Source: JAWLHU01 sp041690255 (lineage in GTDB: Bacteria; Bacillota; Sulfobacillia; Symbiobacteriales; Symbiobacteriaceae). From it: 64,000 nt of DNA. The stretch spans positions 62,001-126,000 of the forward strand of contig JAWLHU010000013.1 of the NCBI GenBank assembly GCA_041690255.1. Direction: 5' to 3'. The notes under the pieces were generated by a model that was not told the DNA's origin, made no database searches, and worked only from the letters and a program-made list of their open reading frames with translations. Numbering within the stretch: position 1 is the stretch's first letter; each line of letters opens with the position of its first letter. This document shows positions 41,431 through 49,767 of this stretch, one piece after another. Position numbers and translations under genes: made by a program.

Positions 41431-41634
41431 GCGGGGGTGATCGCTGGAAGTCTTCTGGGAGAAGGTCTCTGTGAAGAGGGGGCAGCGCCTCCGGCGGAGC
41501 CTCCCGGACTAACGTTTCGGCCATGAATCGTTTACCTGCCTCGCAGGCGGTCGCTGGGCGCCCCAGCCACTGAGACTCGGCGCCCTACCTCTTGTGGCAG
41601 AAGGACCACAGGGAACGTGGCCAGGAATCATAGC

Positions 41635-41713
41635 CGTACGGGGGGCGAACGAACCCGTACGGGAGGCAGACGAACCCATGCGGGAGGAAGACTAACCCGA
41701 ACGGGGGTCGCCC
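41635..41713. repeat. 21-base minisatellite, second block (3-4 units)
   Basis: Units at 41635-41656, 41657-41677, 41678-41698 and a partial one at 41699-41713 repeat with exact 21-base period. They share the GGGAGGC-GACGAACCC theme with the block 200 bases upstream. Confidence 0.78.
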
Positions 41714-41730
41714 ACCAGTCGCATACAGCA

Positions 41731-41763
41731 GAACCCCGGGGGCGTAACTGACCCCCGGGGTTC
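41731..41763. terminator. Hairpin downstream of the cotF-like gene
   Basis: GAACCCCGGGGG pairs perfectly with CCCCCGGGGTTC around CGTAACTGA, five bases past the cotF-like stop on the minus strand. Confidence 0.7.
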
Positions 41764-41767
41764 GCTG

Positions 41768-42292
41768 CTAGTGACTGCGTATGTCGGCCACGGCCGGCAC
41801 GTGGCCGTTCACGGCATCCTGGATCGCCCGCTCCACCGACTGCTCCAGCCGGCGATCAGCCGGGTTCGCGCTGGTCGTGGCAGCCGTCCTGCCGGCGGTC
41901 GTCCGCTGCTGGCCGGGCGGGAAGGGGAACTGGGCCTGGTACTTCTGCCACTGGTTATACGTCTGGGTCACCGACTCCGCATCGGCCACCGGGAGCTTGT
42001 ACCAGCCCTTCTTGAACATCGTGTTGTACAACTGCCGCTGCATCCTCTGGCAGGTGTCGAAGTTCTCCTTGATCACCCGGTGCAGGGCGTCGTGGCTCGC
42101 TTCATACATGGCCACGTTGTACGATGAGGTCAGGTACTTCTCCTGGGCCAGCAGATCATTCATGCGGTCCCGGTCATTCACGTTCGCATCTTTCACCTGA
42201 GGGAGCCCGGTCGCCTCCTTGTGAAACATGACCAGGTGGCCGCCCTCCACCGAGAATTGCGGCTCCACCATCATCCCATGCTGCTGGTTCAC
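41768..42292 (-). CDS. CotF-family spore coat protein
   Basis: The 174-residue protein contains the CotF core: RMNDLLAQEKYLTSSYNVAMYEASHDALHRVIKENFDTCQRMQRQLYNTMFKKGWYKLPVAD. This ferritin-like helical domain is found in Bacillus CotF and many clostridial spore proteins. The C-terminal tail is Thr/Ala-rich and variable. GTG 42292 is preferred, with GGGAGGGA upstream, over TTG 42298. It follows a small companion gene by 13 bases and is presumably expressed in the mother cell during sporulation. Confidence 0.85.
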   Translation of the reverse strand: MNQQHGMMVEPQFSVEGGHLVMFHKEATGLPQVKDANVNDRDRMNDLLAQEKYLTSSYNVAMYEASHDALHRVIKENFDTCQRMQRQLYNTMFKKGWYKLPVADAESVTQTYNQWQKYQAQFPFPPGQQRTTAGRTAATTSANPADRRLEQSVERAIQDAVNGHVPAVADIRSH

Positions 42293-42305
42293 GGCCAATC
42301 CCTCC

Positions 42306-42581
42306 CTACATGTGGGTGTTCAGGGGCTGGGCACCGGGCACGTTCGCCTGGATCGTCCGGTCCACATGGATCTGCAGGTGGCCCATGAGCCGCTCCAGGT
42401 TTCGCTGATGCTGCTCAGCGACCTGGAACATGAGCTGCCGGCACTCCGGTTCCAGGGTCTGATGAGCGTACTGGTAGGCCTTCTTCGTGGCCACCAGCTC
42501 CCAGGACATCTGGTCGTGCAGATAGGCCAGGTCCTTCTCGGTCAGGGGAAGCATATCGACGTTGATCTGCTGCCGCTCCAT
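42306..42581 (-). CDS. Small CotF-like companion protein
   Basis: The 91-residue helical protein has LTEKDLAYLHDQMSWELVATKKAYQYAHQTLEPECRQLMFQVAEQHQRNLERLMGHL, like the small partner proteins encoded beside CotF genes in spore formers. ATG 42581 has AAAGGAGGGAG eight bases upstream; a GTG two codons earlier is too close to that site. Confidence 0.75.
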   Translation of the reverse strand: MERQQINVDMLPLTEKDLAYLHDQMSWELVATKKAYQYAHQTLEPECRQLMFQVAEQHQRNLERLMGHLQIHVDRTIQANVPGAQPLNTHM

Positions 42582-42718
42582 CGCCACTCCCTCCTTTGAC
42601 TGAAACCCTTGATTATGTTCTCCCGCCGCGTCAGTTTGATGCCTGGAAAGCGGAAGGAAGCGACCTTCGTGCGTCGAATGCGTCGCATGAATGGCCCCAT
42701 AAGGAGGGAACTCTACAT

Positions 42719-44665
42719 ATGAACCGATTCAGACAGATGCCCTTTGCACTGATCCTCCTTCTCCTTCTCTCCCTCTGGCCGGCCGGTGCGGGCGCGGCCT
42801 CGCCCTGGTCGCTCTACCAGTCGGCACAGGCTGCGGAGCGGGCCGGTGATCTCGCCGGCGCGGCATCGCTCTACCTGGATGCAGCCAACGGCTACGCCGG
42901 CTCCAACGCCATCAACGCCGCTCTCATGTACGGCCACGCCGGGCGGACCTTCGCCCAACTGGCCCGGTTCGATGAAGCCGCTGCCGCCTGGCGGGCCGAG
43001 GCCCAGCAGTGGGGACTCTCCGGCGGCACCCAGGAGCAGATTGCCGCCGAGCGGAAGGCGGACTGGGTCGCCAGCGAGGTGCGGCTCTTCGTGACCGCCC
43101 CGCCCGAGGCGGTGGCCGACCGCTACTACAGCGGGGCGAAGCATGAACCCGTCACCGGAGCCTACCTTGGGGTTTATGCGGAGCGGGATTCATCGGTCCA
43201 CGACCCGTCAGACGGCAGTCCCTTTTACACCGAGGCCTTTGGGGCCGCGGTGGGCCGGCAGCATCCGCTCTTCCTGCTCTACGGCGAGTGGGGCGATCAT
43301 CTCCCGCAGAGCCACATCGAACGGATCAAAGCGGTAGATGGTGCCGTGCAGTGGGCGCTCCAGCCGACGGACGGGCTGCGGGCCGTGACCGATGACAGCT
43401 ACCTGCGCAGCATTGCCCGGGAGGCGAAGGCGGCCGGCATTCCGATCTTCCTCCGCTTCGGCGGCGAGATGAACGGCGAGTGGGTCACCTGGCATGGCGA
43501 CCCTGCCCTCTACAAGGAGAAGTTCCGCCTGGTCGCCCGGGTCTTCCGCGAGGAGGCGCCGAACGTGGCCATGCTCTGGGCGCCCGGTGACTTCCCGCCC
43601 TACACCATGAACGACTACTACCCCGGCGACGACTCCGTGGACTGGGTCGGCCTCTCCGCCTATGCCGTGCGACACGCGGAACTCGACCCGGTGGCCGCCC
43701 CCGGCGCCGGTGAGGACAGCCGCCCGCTGAACGACCACTTCGCCGAGGTCTACCGGCTCTATGCGGATCGCAAGCCGATCATGCTGGCCGAGGGGGCGGT
43801 GGGCTACTTTGACTACAGCGCCTATGCGGATCGGAAGGAGTGGGCGCTGGCCAATATTCGCCGCTTCTACGCCGCCATGCCCCGGCTCTACCCGCGGGTC
43901 AAGGCGCTCACCTGGTTCGATGTGGACTGGGCCGAGTCGCAGGGCCGGGACGAGGGGATCATGCGGCAGAACTACCGCCTGACCGATGACGAGCAGATCA
44001 AGGCGGCCTACAAGCAGGCGACCGCCGATCCGTACTATCTCTCGAACATGGGTGGCTCGGCCGGCCAGGTCTATCTGGATGTAACCGAGGCCGGAATCCC
44101 CCCGTACCGGGTTGAGCTGAGCAGCTATGTCAAGGCGTACGACCCGTTCCTCACCAGGGTAGAGTACCGGGTGGGCGACAAGTTGATCGGCTCCAGCACC
44201 GCCTACGATCCCTGGGTGGTCAGCGCCGACTTCGCCCCCTACGCCGGCCAGACGATCACGGTGACCGTGCGGGCTTATGGCCGGAGCGGCCTGGCGGTGG
44301 AGCGGCAGATCCAGGCCAGGGTGGGGTCGGCCCGGGTGACGCTGAACGGGCAGAATGTGGCCTTTGACTACCAGCCTAAGATTCTGGATGGGTCCATGCT
44401 CGTCCCGATCCGCCACCTGGCCACGGCGACGGGCACGCGGATCAGCGCCGCGGGCGGTGTGGTCACCATGCTGCGCGGGGACCTGCGGATCGAGCTGACG
44501 ACCGGATCCACCAGCGCCCGCTATGGCCGGGAGACGGTCAGCCTGCCGGTGGCGCCGGTGATCGAGTCCGGCCGCATGCTGGTCCCGCTGCGGGTGGTCG
44601 AGTGGCTGGGGCTGAAGGTGACCTGGGACCCGGTCACCCGGACCGCCAATCTCATAAGCGAGTGA
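42719..44665 (+). CDS. Secreted GH26-like glycosidase with copper-amine-oxidase-N type C-terminal domain
   Basis: The 648-residue protein starts with a Sec signal (FALILLLLLSLWPAGAGAASP). Residues about 25-110 form TPR-like helices. The catalytic-like core has PLFLLYGEWGDHLP, FLRFGGEMNGEWVTW (acid/base Glu), VAMLWAPGDFPPYTMNDYYPGDDSVDWVGLS and PIMLAEGAVGY (possible nucleophile Glu), matching GH26 mannanase-type barrels. The last 110 residues are a copper-amine-oxidase N-domain (VTLNGQNVAF, DGSMLVPIRHLA, GRMLVPLRVVEWLGLKVTWD), common in Bacillota exoproteins. It probably hydrolyses a polysaccharide outside the cell. ATG 42719 has AAGGAGGG. Confidence 0.8.
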   Translation: MNRFRQMPFALILLLLLSLWPAGAGAASPWSLYQSAQAAERAGDLAGAASLYLDAANGYAGSNAINAALMYGHAGRTFAQLARFDEAAAAWRAEAQQWGLSGGTQEQIAAERKADWVASEVRLFVTAPPEAVADRYYSGAKHEPVTGAYLGVYAERDSSVHDPSDGSPFYTEAFGAAVGRQHPLFLLYGEWGDHLPQSHIERIKAVDGAVQWALQPTDGLRAVTDDSYLRSIAREAKAAGIPIFLRFGGEMNGEWVTWHGDPALYKEKFRLVARVFREEAPNVAMLWAPGDFPPYTMNDYYPGDDSVDWVGLSAYAVRHAELDPVAAPGAGEDSRPLNDHFAEVYRLYADRKPIMLAEGAVGYFDYSAYADRKEWALANIRRFYAAMPRLYPRVKALTWFDVDWAESQGRDEGIMRQNYRLTDDEQIKAAYKQATADPYYLSNMGGSAGQVYLDVTEAGIPPYRVELSSYVKAYDPFLTRVEYRVGDKLIGSSTAYDPWVVSADFAPYAGQTITVTVRAYGRSGLAVERQIQARVGSARVTLNGQNVAFDYQPKILDGSMLVPIRHLATATGTRISAAGGVVTMLRGDLRIELTTGSTSARYGRETVSLPVAPVIESGRMLVPLRVVEWLGLKVTWDPVTRTANLISE

Positions 44666-44667
44666 TG

Positions 44668-44703
44668 GAAGGGCCGGGGATTGCTCCCCCGGCCCTTCTT
44701 CTT
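44668..44703. terminator. Bidirectional terminator between GH26-like gene and argS
   Basis: GAAGGGCCGGGG pairs with CCCCGGCCCTTC and is followed by TTCTTCTTA on the plus strand; both flanking genes end here. Confidence 0.85.
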
Positions 44704-46432
44704 ACTCGGCCCGCATGGGCGGCGCCTCCAGGCCCAGCGCCCAGAGGCCCCGCCGAAGGGTGAGGGCGGCGACGGCCACGAGGGCGAGCCGGGCCTCCCT
44801 CACACTGGGCTCGGCTCGCAGGACGGGGCAGTCGTGGTAGAAGCGGTTGAGTGCACGGGCCACGTCCAGGAGTGCGCGGGCGAGCAGGTGGGGCTCGCAG
44901 CGATGGGCGGCATCCCGCAGGGCGCCGGGGAACTGGGCGATCTGGGTCAGCAGGGCCCACTCGGCATCGCCGGTGTAGACCGGACTGGGCTCGACCGGTG
45001 TGCCCGGGGCCGGGTCAGGCTCCGCCAGTGCGGCCCAGGCCCCGCCGGCCTTGCGCAGGACGTTCCGGCACCGGGCATGGGCATACTGCACATACGGCCC
45101 TGTCTCCCCCTCGAAGCTGAGCGCCTCCACCGGGTTGAACTCAATGTCGTTATGCCTGTGCCCCTTCAGGTCGTTGAAGATGATCGCCCCGACCCCGATC
45201 GCCCGGGCGACATCCTCCAGCCCATCCATGCCGGGGCTCCGGGCCTCCAGTTCAGCCCGGGCCGCTGCGATCGCCTGGGCGAGCACATCCTCCAGGTAGA
45301 CCACCTCGCCGGCCCGGGTCCGGAGCCGCTTGCCGCCGACCAGCATCACCCCGAATCCGACGTGCATGAGCCGGTCCGCCCAGGCAAAGCCCATTCGCTG
45401 CAGCACGGCGAAGACCTGGCGGAAGTGGACCGACTGGCCCTGGTCGACCACGTAGAGCGACCGGGCCGGCTGGTACTGCTCCTCCCGGTGCATGGCCGCG
45501 GCCAGGTCACGGGTGGCGTAGAGGGTGGCGCCGTCGGACTTCACGATCAGGCAGGGCGGCAACCCCTCCAACTCCACGACCTGAGCGCCGTCAGACTCGG
45601 CCAGCAGGCCCATCTCGCTCAGGAGGGCGATCACCTGCTGGTTCCGCTCCTCATAGAAGGCCTCCCCATTGTAATCATCGAACGAGACGCCCAGGATCCC
45701 CAGGGTCTGGCCCATGGCCTGCAGGCTCAGCTCCCGGATCCAGGCCCAGAGTTGCCGGGCCTCGGGATCGCCGTCCTCCAGCCGCTTGAACCAGGCCCGG
45801 CCCTCTGCCTCCAGGGCCGGGTCTTCCTTCGAGGCGTGGTAGAACTGCACGTAGACACGCTGGAGTTCGGCGATCGGATCGGTTTCGGCGGCCGTCGGGT
45901 CGCCCCAGCGGCGCCAGGCTGCGATCAGCTTACCGAACTGGGTCCCCCAGTCACCAAGGAAGTTGATGCGGATCACCTGGTAGCCCAGCGCCTCGTGCAA
46001 CCGGGTCAGCGCCTTGCCAATCACCGTGGAGCGCAGATGGCCCAGGTGCATACGGCGGGCCACGTTCGGGGAGCAGAAGTCAATGCAGACCTTCTGCCCC
46101 TCTCCCTCCGTGGAACCGCCCCAGGCCTCACCCTGTCGCAGGGCCTCGCTGATCAGGAGGGCCCCGGCGGCGGCCCTGTCGAGCCGGAAGTTCAGGTAGG
46201 GGCCGTGGGCACTGGCCCCGGCCAGGGGTGGGGTCACGCTCACCTTGGCAGCAAGGGCCCGGGCAAGAGCGGCCGGCGACTGCCGAAGCTGCTTGGCCAG
46301 GGTGAAGCAGGGGAAAGCAACATCGCCCAGGGTCGGATCGGGCGGGGCCGCCAGCAGGGCGCGAATCGCCGCCTCCTCCAGGGGCACATGGGGCTTCAGG
46401 GCCTCAGCAACGGGCGTGTGGAACCAGGACAC
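44702..46432 (-). CDS. argS: Arginyl-tRNA synthetase
   Basis: The 576-residue class I synthetase contains the HIGH-type motif SPNVARRMHLGHLRSTVIG, GDWGTQFGKL, YVVDQGQSVHFRQVF, GVMLVGGKRLRTRAGEVV and the C-terminal anticodon-binding helices ending ALGLEAPPMRAE. It charges tRNA-Arg. GTG 46432 follows AAGGAGGTAACCACC; the longer open frame upstream is the T-box leader. A T-box leader shows that its expression responds to uncharged tRNA. Confidence 0.96.
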   Translation of the reverse strand: MSWFHTPVAEALKPHVPLEEAAIRALLAAPPDPTLGDVAFPCFTLAKQLRQSPAALARALAAKVSVTPPLAGASAHGPYLNFRLDRAAAGALLISEALRQGEAWGGSTEGEGQKVCIDFCSPNVARRMHLGHLRSTVIGKALTRLHEALGYQVIRINFLGDWGTQFGKLIAAWRRWGDPTAAETDPIAELQRVYVQFYHASKEDPALEAEGRAWFKRLEDGDPEARQLWAWIRELSLQAMGQTLGILGVSFDDYNGEAFYEERNQQVIALLSEMGLLAESDGAQVVELEGLPPCLIVKSDGATLYATRDLAAAMHREEQYQPARSLYVVDQGQSVHFRQVFAVLQRMGFAWADRLMHVGFGVMLVGGKRLRTRAGEVVYLEDVLAQAIAAARAELEARSPGMDGLEDVARAIGVGAIIFNDLKGHRHNDIEFNPVEALSFEGETGPYVQYAHARCRNVLRKAGGAWAALAEPDPAPGTPVEPSPVYTGDAEWALLTQIAQFPGALRDAAHRCEPHLLARALLDVARALNRFYHDCPVLRAEPSVREARLALVAVAALTLRRGLWALGLEAPPMRAE

Positions 46433-46456
46433 GGTGGTTACCTCCTTCACGTACAC

Positions 46457-46489
46457 AAAAAAAAGACCGCCTCCGACAAAGAGGCGGTC
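46457..46489 (-). terminator. T-box terminator upstream of argS
   Basis: On the minus strand GACCGCCTC (46481-46489) pairs with GAGGCGGTC (46465-46473) and is followed by eight U residues. The mutually exclusive antiterminator would use the T-box sequence just upstream. Confidence 0.93.
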
Positions 46490-46707
46490 TGCAGACCGTG
46501 GTGCCACTCTCGTTGCCCCGCCGTAGCAGGGCCACTCTCTGCGCTGTACCGGGCGCTCCCGTCCCGCCCTACTCGGGCCACCTGGCCGTTCGGGGGGCTC
46601 CTCCGGGGTCCGCTTCCGCTCACGTGACCTGGCCCGGCTTCCACTCTGCCCGGACTCGCTGGACTGCACAGGTGAGCCTACTCTCCCCATCAACAGATGA
46701 CGATATT
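46490..46707 (-). promoter_or_regulatory. T-box leader (tRNA-sensing riboswitch) of argS
   Basis: The T-box core AGAGTGGCACCACGG sits at 46496-46510 on the minus strand, directly before the terminator. The distal Stem I pattern AGCGAGTCCGGG...GTGGAAGCCGGG lies near 46640-46665. Together these identify a tRNA-binding T-box leader, presumably for tRNA-Arg; I could not assign the specifier codon with certainty. Confidence 0.92.
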
Positions 46708-46713
46708 TCCGCT

Positions 46714-46742
46714 ATTATGCCGCAATGGGTGCGGGAAATCAA
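46714..46742 (-). promoter_or_regulatory. Promoter of the argS T-box transcript
   Basis: On the minus strand TTGATT (46737-46742), 17-base spacer, CATAAT (46714-46719). Confidence 0.75.
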
Positions 46743-46844
46743 GGGGTTGGTCAAGGAGGCAGGGGTGATGCCGCCGGTGGCGAATGGTTCTAGCCATCGG
46801 TGGCTCTGGCAGACAGAGCCGAACGGACTGGGGGCAGGGTATAA

Positions 46845-47765
46845 GTGCGGGGGTACTTGGCTGTGATTGGTTCCATGCTGATCTGGGGAAGCGTGGGCGT
46901 CTTTGCCCGCAAGGCGGGGCAGGACCCGCTGGTCACCGTTACCTACCGGGTCCTCTTCGGCGCCTTCGCCCTCGGGCTGTTGGAGGCCTGGCAGCGCTGG
47001 TCTGGCAGGGGGCGCCCCTGGTCCATGCCGGCCGGGCCGGCGAAGTGGCGTCACCTGGGCCTGCTCGCCTTCAGCGGATTGGCCCTGGCTGCCAACTGGC
47101 TCTTCTTTTTCAAGGCGGTGGCGACGACCACCGTCTCCAACGCTGTCCTCTCCTACTACGCCGCTCCGGTCATCGTTGCCATGACCGCACCGGTCCTCCT
47201 GAAGGAGCGGTTGGAGTCACTCACCCTGGTGGCCACACTGATCTCCTTCGGTGGGGTGGCAGTCATGCTCTACCAGCCCGGGCAGGGGCTGAGCGGCACC
47301 GATCTCGCCGGGATTGGCTACGGCCTGACCGCAGCCGCCTTCTATGCCATGGTGACAATCACCGGCCGCTGGCTGAGTGGGGTGGCGGCGACGCGGCTTG
47401 TCCTCGTCCAGACCCTGGTGGCCAGCGCCGTGCTGCTGCCGGCGGTTCTGCTCTCCCCCGGCCTCGCTGCCGTCATGTTCTCCGCCCCGGCCGGGGCGAT
47501 TGGGCTGCTGGCCGTCGTGGGCGTGGTCCACACCGCCCTGGCGCTGGTCCTCTACTTCGTGGGCCTGGCCCATGTCAAGGTGCAGCATGTCGGCGTGCTC
47601 GCCTACCTGGACCCGGTCAGCGCCATTCTCTTCGCCCTGCTCTTCCTGGGGGAGCGGCCCACCCTGGTCAGCCTGGTCGGCGGCGCCATGGTGCTGGGCG
47701 GCTCAGCGCTGCTTCTCCTCAGGCGCGCTCCTTCAGGTAACGCTGTAGACGCTGCGAAAGCGTGA
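46845..47765 (+). CDS. EamA/DMT-superfamily transporter
   Basis: The 306-residue protein has ten hydrophobic helices and two EamA repeats: SMLIWGSVGVFARKAG at the start of the first and GYGLTAAAFYAMVTITGRWL at the start of the second, with ALLFLGERPTLVSLVGGAMVLGG closing. Members export or import small metabolites; the substrate is unknown. GTG 46845 is used, with GGGGGCAGGG upstream. It diverges from argS. Confidence 0.88.
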   Translation: MRGYLAVIGSMLIWGSVGVFARKAGQDPLVTVTYRVLFGAFALGLLEAWQRWSGRGRPWSMPAGPAKWRHLGLLAFSGLALAANWLFFFKAVATTTVSNAVLSYYAAPVIVAMTAPVLLKERLESLTLVATLISFGGVAVMLYQPGQGLSGTDLAGIGYGLTAAAFYAMVTITGRWLSGVAATRLVLVQTLVASAVLLPAVLLSPGLAAVMFSAPAGAIGLLAVVGVVHTALALVLYFVGLAHVKVQHVGVLAYLDPVSAILFALLFLGERPTLVSLVGGAMVLGGSALLLLRRAPSGNAVDAAKA

Positions 47766-47786
47766 CGCTCGTCCGGAACGTTCGTC

Positions 47787-48239
47787 CTAATAGGTGGCAG
47801 GCTGCTTCCCTGCCAGCCGGAGGTAGGTGACCATCTGCCCCCTGTGGTGGGCTTCGTGGGCCAGCCAACTGATCAGAAGTTGGAGCAGTGTCTCCTTCGC
47901 CCCCCACCCGGTCTGGATCTCCTCGAAGACCGCCTGGGGTGCCAACCCCTCGACGAAAGTAAGGAGCCGCTCGCTCTCCTGGTCGTAGAGCTCAAGGATC
48001 GCCTTCAGGGTGGGATAGCGCTCCGTGTTCATGCCCTGGTCCCAGTTCCAGCCCTTTCCCCGAAGCGCCTCCATAAGGGTCGCATAGCTTGAGAGTATGT
48101 GTAACGCCTGCATACCGAATGTCATCTGCTCCTCGGTGGGACGAAAACCAATCTCCCCATCGGACATGGCGGCCACCGTCTCCCGGGTCAGACGCCGCTC
48201 GCCCCGCAGGCATTCCAGCATGACCATCTTCGCATCCAC
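47787..48239 (-). CDS. DinB-family protein
   Basis: The 150-residue four-helix protein has DinB/YfiT metal-ligand positions: a His in QALHILSSYATL and the HEAHHRGQMVTYLRL motif at the end of helix 3. Bacterial members include thiol-dependent transferases and stress-induced proteins of unknown activity. GTG 48239 follows GGGGGAGTTCGATC; the frame extends upstream without a better start. It converges on the DMT transporter gene. Confidence 0.85.
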   Translation of the reverse strand: MDAKMVMLECLRGERRLTRETVAAMSDGEIGFRPTEEQMTFGMQALHILSSYATLMEALRGKGWNWDQGMNTERYPTLKAILELYDQESERLLTFVEGLAPQAVFEEIQTGWGAKETLLQLLISWLAHEAHHRGQMVTYLRLAGKQPATY

Positions 48240-48381
48240 GATCGAACTCCCCCTGTTCTTGCGTGCTCCGAAAGTATGTTCGACACCACCCTTCCATATC
48301 CTGCCGAAGGGGATCGGAATGGAGAGCGAGAGATCTGCTGGAACCCCCTCACTCCGCATTAGAAGGGTTTGACACACCACG

Positions 48382-48912
48382 ATGACTAGACCCACGTACG
48401 CCTACGGCGTGGTGATCCTCCCGCCGCCGGACCTGTACCGTGATCTCCTGGCCATCCGTGAGAAGCATCCCCTGCTTCAATACCAGGCACCTCCCCACAT
48501 TACGGTCAAGTCCCCGTTCATCTACCGGCAGAGCGGCGCCATTGTGATCGAGCAGATGGAGGAGATCTGCCGGAACTGGGAGCCCTTTCAGGTGCGGCTC
48601 GGAGGAATCGGCGTCTTCCGGGGATCGATCCTCTACGTGAAGGTCTATGAAGATGGTGACCTGAGCGATCTTCACTGGGACCTGGTCGATGGCCTCGACG
48701 GCTACGTGGAGACGCTTCAGGAGAAGTACGAAGGCAATGAGTACACGCCCCACCTCACCCTGGCCGACAAACTGAACCCTGACGATATCGCCGAGGCCCG
48801 CAAGCTCCTGGCAGACATCTCCTTCAAGAGGCGCTTCACCGTGGACCGGATCCACCTGCTGCGGGGCAAGGGGCGCTGGGATATCGCCCGGACCTTCACC
48901 CTGGGGGAGTGA
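48382..48912 (+). CDS. 2'-5' RNA ligase-like / 2H phosphoesterase
   Basis: The 176-residue protein has the two HxTx motifs of the 2H phosphoesterase family: H-I-T-V in PPHITVKSPF (about 39-42) and H-L-T-L in YTPHLTLAD (about 124-127). Such proteins open 2',3'-cyclic phosphates or join RNA with 2'-5' bonds; in YjcG-like Bacillota members the biological substrate is unknown. It is followed after four bases by the first of two identical hairpins. Confidence 0.85.
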   Translation: MTRPTYAYGVVILPPPDLYRDLLAIREKHPLLQYQAPPHITVKSPFIYRQSGAIVIEQMEEICRNWEPFQVRLGGIGVFRGSILYVKVYEDGDLSDLHWDLVDGLDGYVETLQEKYEGNEYTPHLTLADKLNPDDIAEARKLLADISFKRRFTVDRIHLLRGKGRWDIARTFTLGE

Positions 48913-48915
48913 CAA

Positions 48916-48944
48916 GAAGCCCGTGCTGCAATAAGCACGGGCTT
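48916..48944. repeat. Identical hairpin, left copy (terminator-like)
   Basis: AAGCCCGTGCT (48917-48927) pairs perfectly with AGCACGGGCTT (48934-48944), loop GCAATA. The 29 bases are repeated exactly at 49262-49290. The left copy directly follows the 2H phosphoesterase stop and could terminate it. Confidence 0.85.
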
Positions 48945-49261
48945 CAGGTCGCTGACTGACCTTGTTGGTTGCATGTGGTGCACACGGGCTGTCGGAATTC
49001 GTCCGTGCTCCCATCGCAGCGTTCGCCTCGGAGGCTGGGGCGGCGGAGCGGATTTGCGGTCGGGGGCCATCCGACGACCATCCGTGGTCCCGGATGGCCC
49101 GTTTGAGGGGGTCGGCGGTGACATCCGTGTCACCACCTCCTGTGGGGACCGCCCTCAAATCCGCCCCTTAGCTAGACCGGCAAACGAGGCTCCGTCCGCA
49201 CGGACGATTCCGCGCATCTTTATGCACCACACGCTACAACTTCGCACTGTGTCACCAGACT
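48945..49261 (+). ncRNA. Heavily structured 317-base element between two identical hairpins
   Basis: Nested stems: TGTGGTGCA (48974-48982) with TGCACCACA (49223-49231); GCGGATTTG (49048-49056) with CAAATCCGC (49156-49164); GGGCCATCCG (49064-49073) with CGGATGGCCC (49091-49100), enclosing GACCA-TCCG-TGGTC; GGTGACA-TCCG-TGTCACC (49117-49134); and GTCC-GCAC-GGAC near 49194-49205. Two loops read UCCG on the plus strand, like stable UNCG tetraloops, which favours a plus-strand RNA. No ORF of merit lies inside. It may be a noncoding RNA or a MITE-like element; I do not recognise a known family. Confidence 0.55.
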
Positions 49262-49290
49262 GAAGCCCGTGCTGCAATAAGCACGGGCTT
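49262..49290. repeat. Identical hairpin, right copy (terminator-like)
   Basis: This is an exact copy of the 29 bases at 48916-48944. It directly follows, on the minus strand, the stop of the lipoprotein gene at 49294. Each flanking convergent gene thus has its own copy of the hairpin. Confidence 0.85.
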
Positions 49291-49293
49291 GGT

Positions 49294-49725
49294 CTATGTA
49301 CGTAACTCACGAGCACGCTCGGCCAGGAAGACCAGGAGATCGGACAGCACCGCCGGAGGAGTGCCCCCGGTTCCGACCGTCGTCTCGTGCTTCTGCATCT
49401 CCGTTCGGACGATCACCGTCTCAAAGAGGGCGTCGGCCACCTTCGGGTCGCTATACTCCGGCTGCAGGTCCAGCCAGTCCACCGCCGCGAGGCGCTCCTT
49501 CAACGCCCGAAGGTGCTCCCCCGGCAACCGGCCGCGCCGCACGCTCCGCCCATCATCCATGATCTCGTAGCTCCCGTCCGGGCGGACCGAAAGCACCCGG
49601 TCAAAGCCCGCCACCCCGCCGGAGAGGGTGTAGCGGACCTCCTCGAACGGAAAACTGACCGATTCCTTCCCACAGCCGGTCGCAGCAAGCAGGACGACCG
49701 CCAGGAGCCAGGCCTTCGCCCGCAC
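49294..49725 (-). CDS. Predicted lipoprotein, unknown function
   Basis: The 143-residue protein has a lipoprotein signal (WLLAVVLLAATGC, Cys at about 18) and a small beta-rich domain with VRYTLSGGVAGFDRVLSVRPDGSYEI and a C-terminal helix. I do not recognise the family. It is the last gene of a minus-strand run (oxidoreductase, ArsR-C-like protein, small membrane protein, lipoprotein). Confidence 0.65.
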   Translation of the reverse strand: MRAKAWLLAVVLLAATGCGKESVSFPFEEVRYTLSGGVAGFDRVLSVRPDGSYEIMDDGRSVRRGRLPGEHLRALKERLAAVDWLDLQPEYSDPKVADALFETVIVRTEMQKHETTVGTGGTPPAVLSDLLVFLAERARELRT

Positions 49726-49767
49726 AGGATCACCCCCGTCCGGAACGCCGGCCGGGGGTGTGCGGCC

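Noticed and set aside
41367..41713. CRISPR array
   Set aside because: Units are only 21 bases, directly abutting with no unique spacers of even size, and no cas genes are in the window.
44681..46627. Long plus-strand open frame of 648 codons opposite argS
   Set aside because: It is antisense to a certain argyl-tRNA synthetase gene, has low-complexity, His/Gly/Pro-rich composition and no ribosome site; it is a GC-rich shadow frame.
48916..49290. RNase P RNA, tmRNA or 6S RNA in the structured element
   Set aside because: None of the conserved cores I can recognise (for example the RNase P GAGGAAAGTCC-type block or a tmRNA tRNA-like end) is present on either strand.
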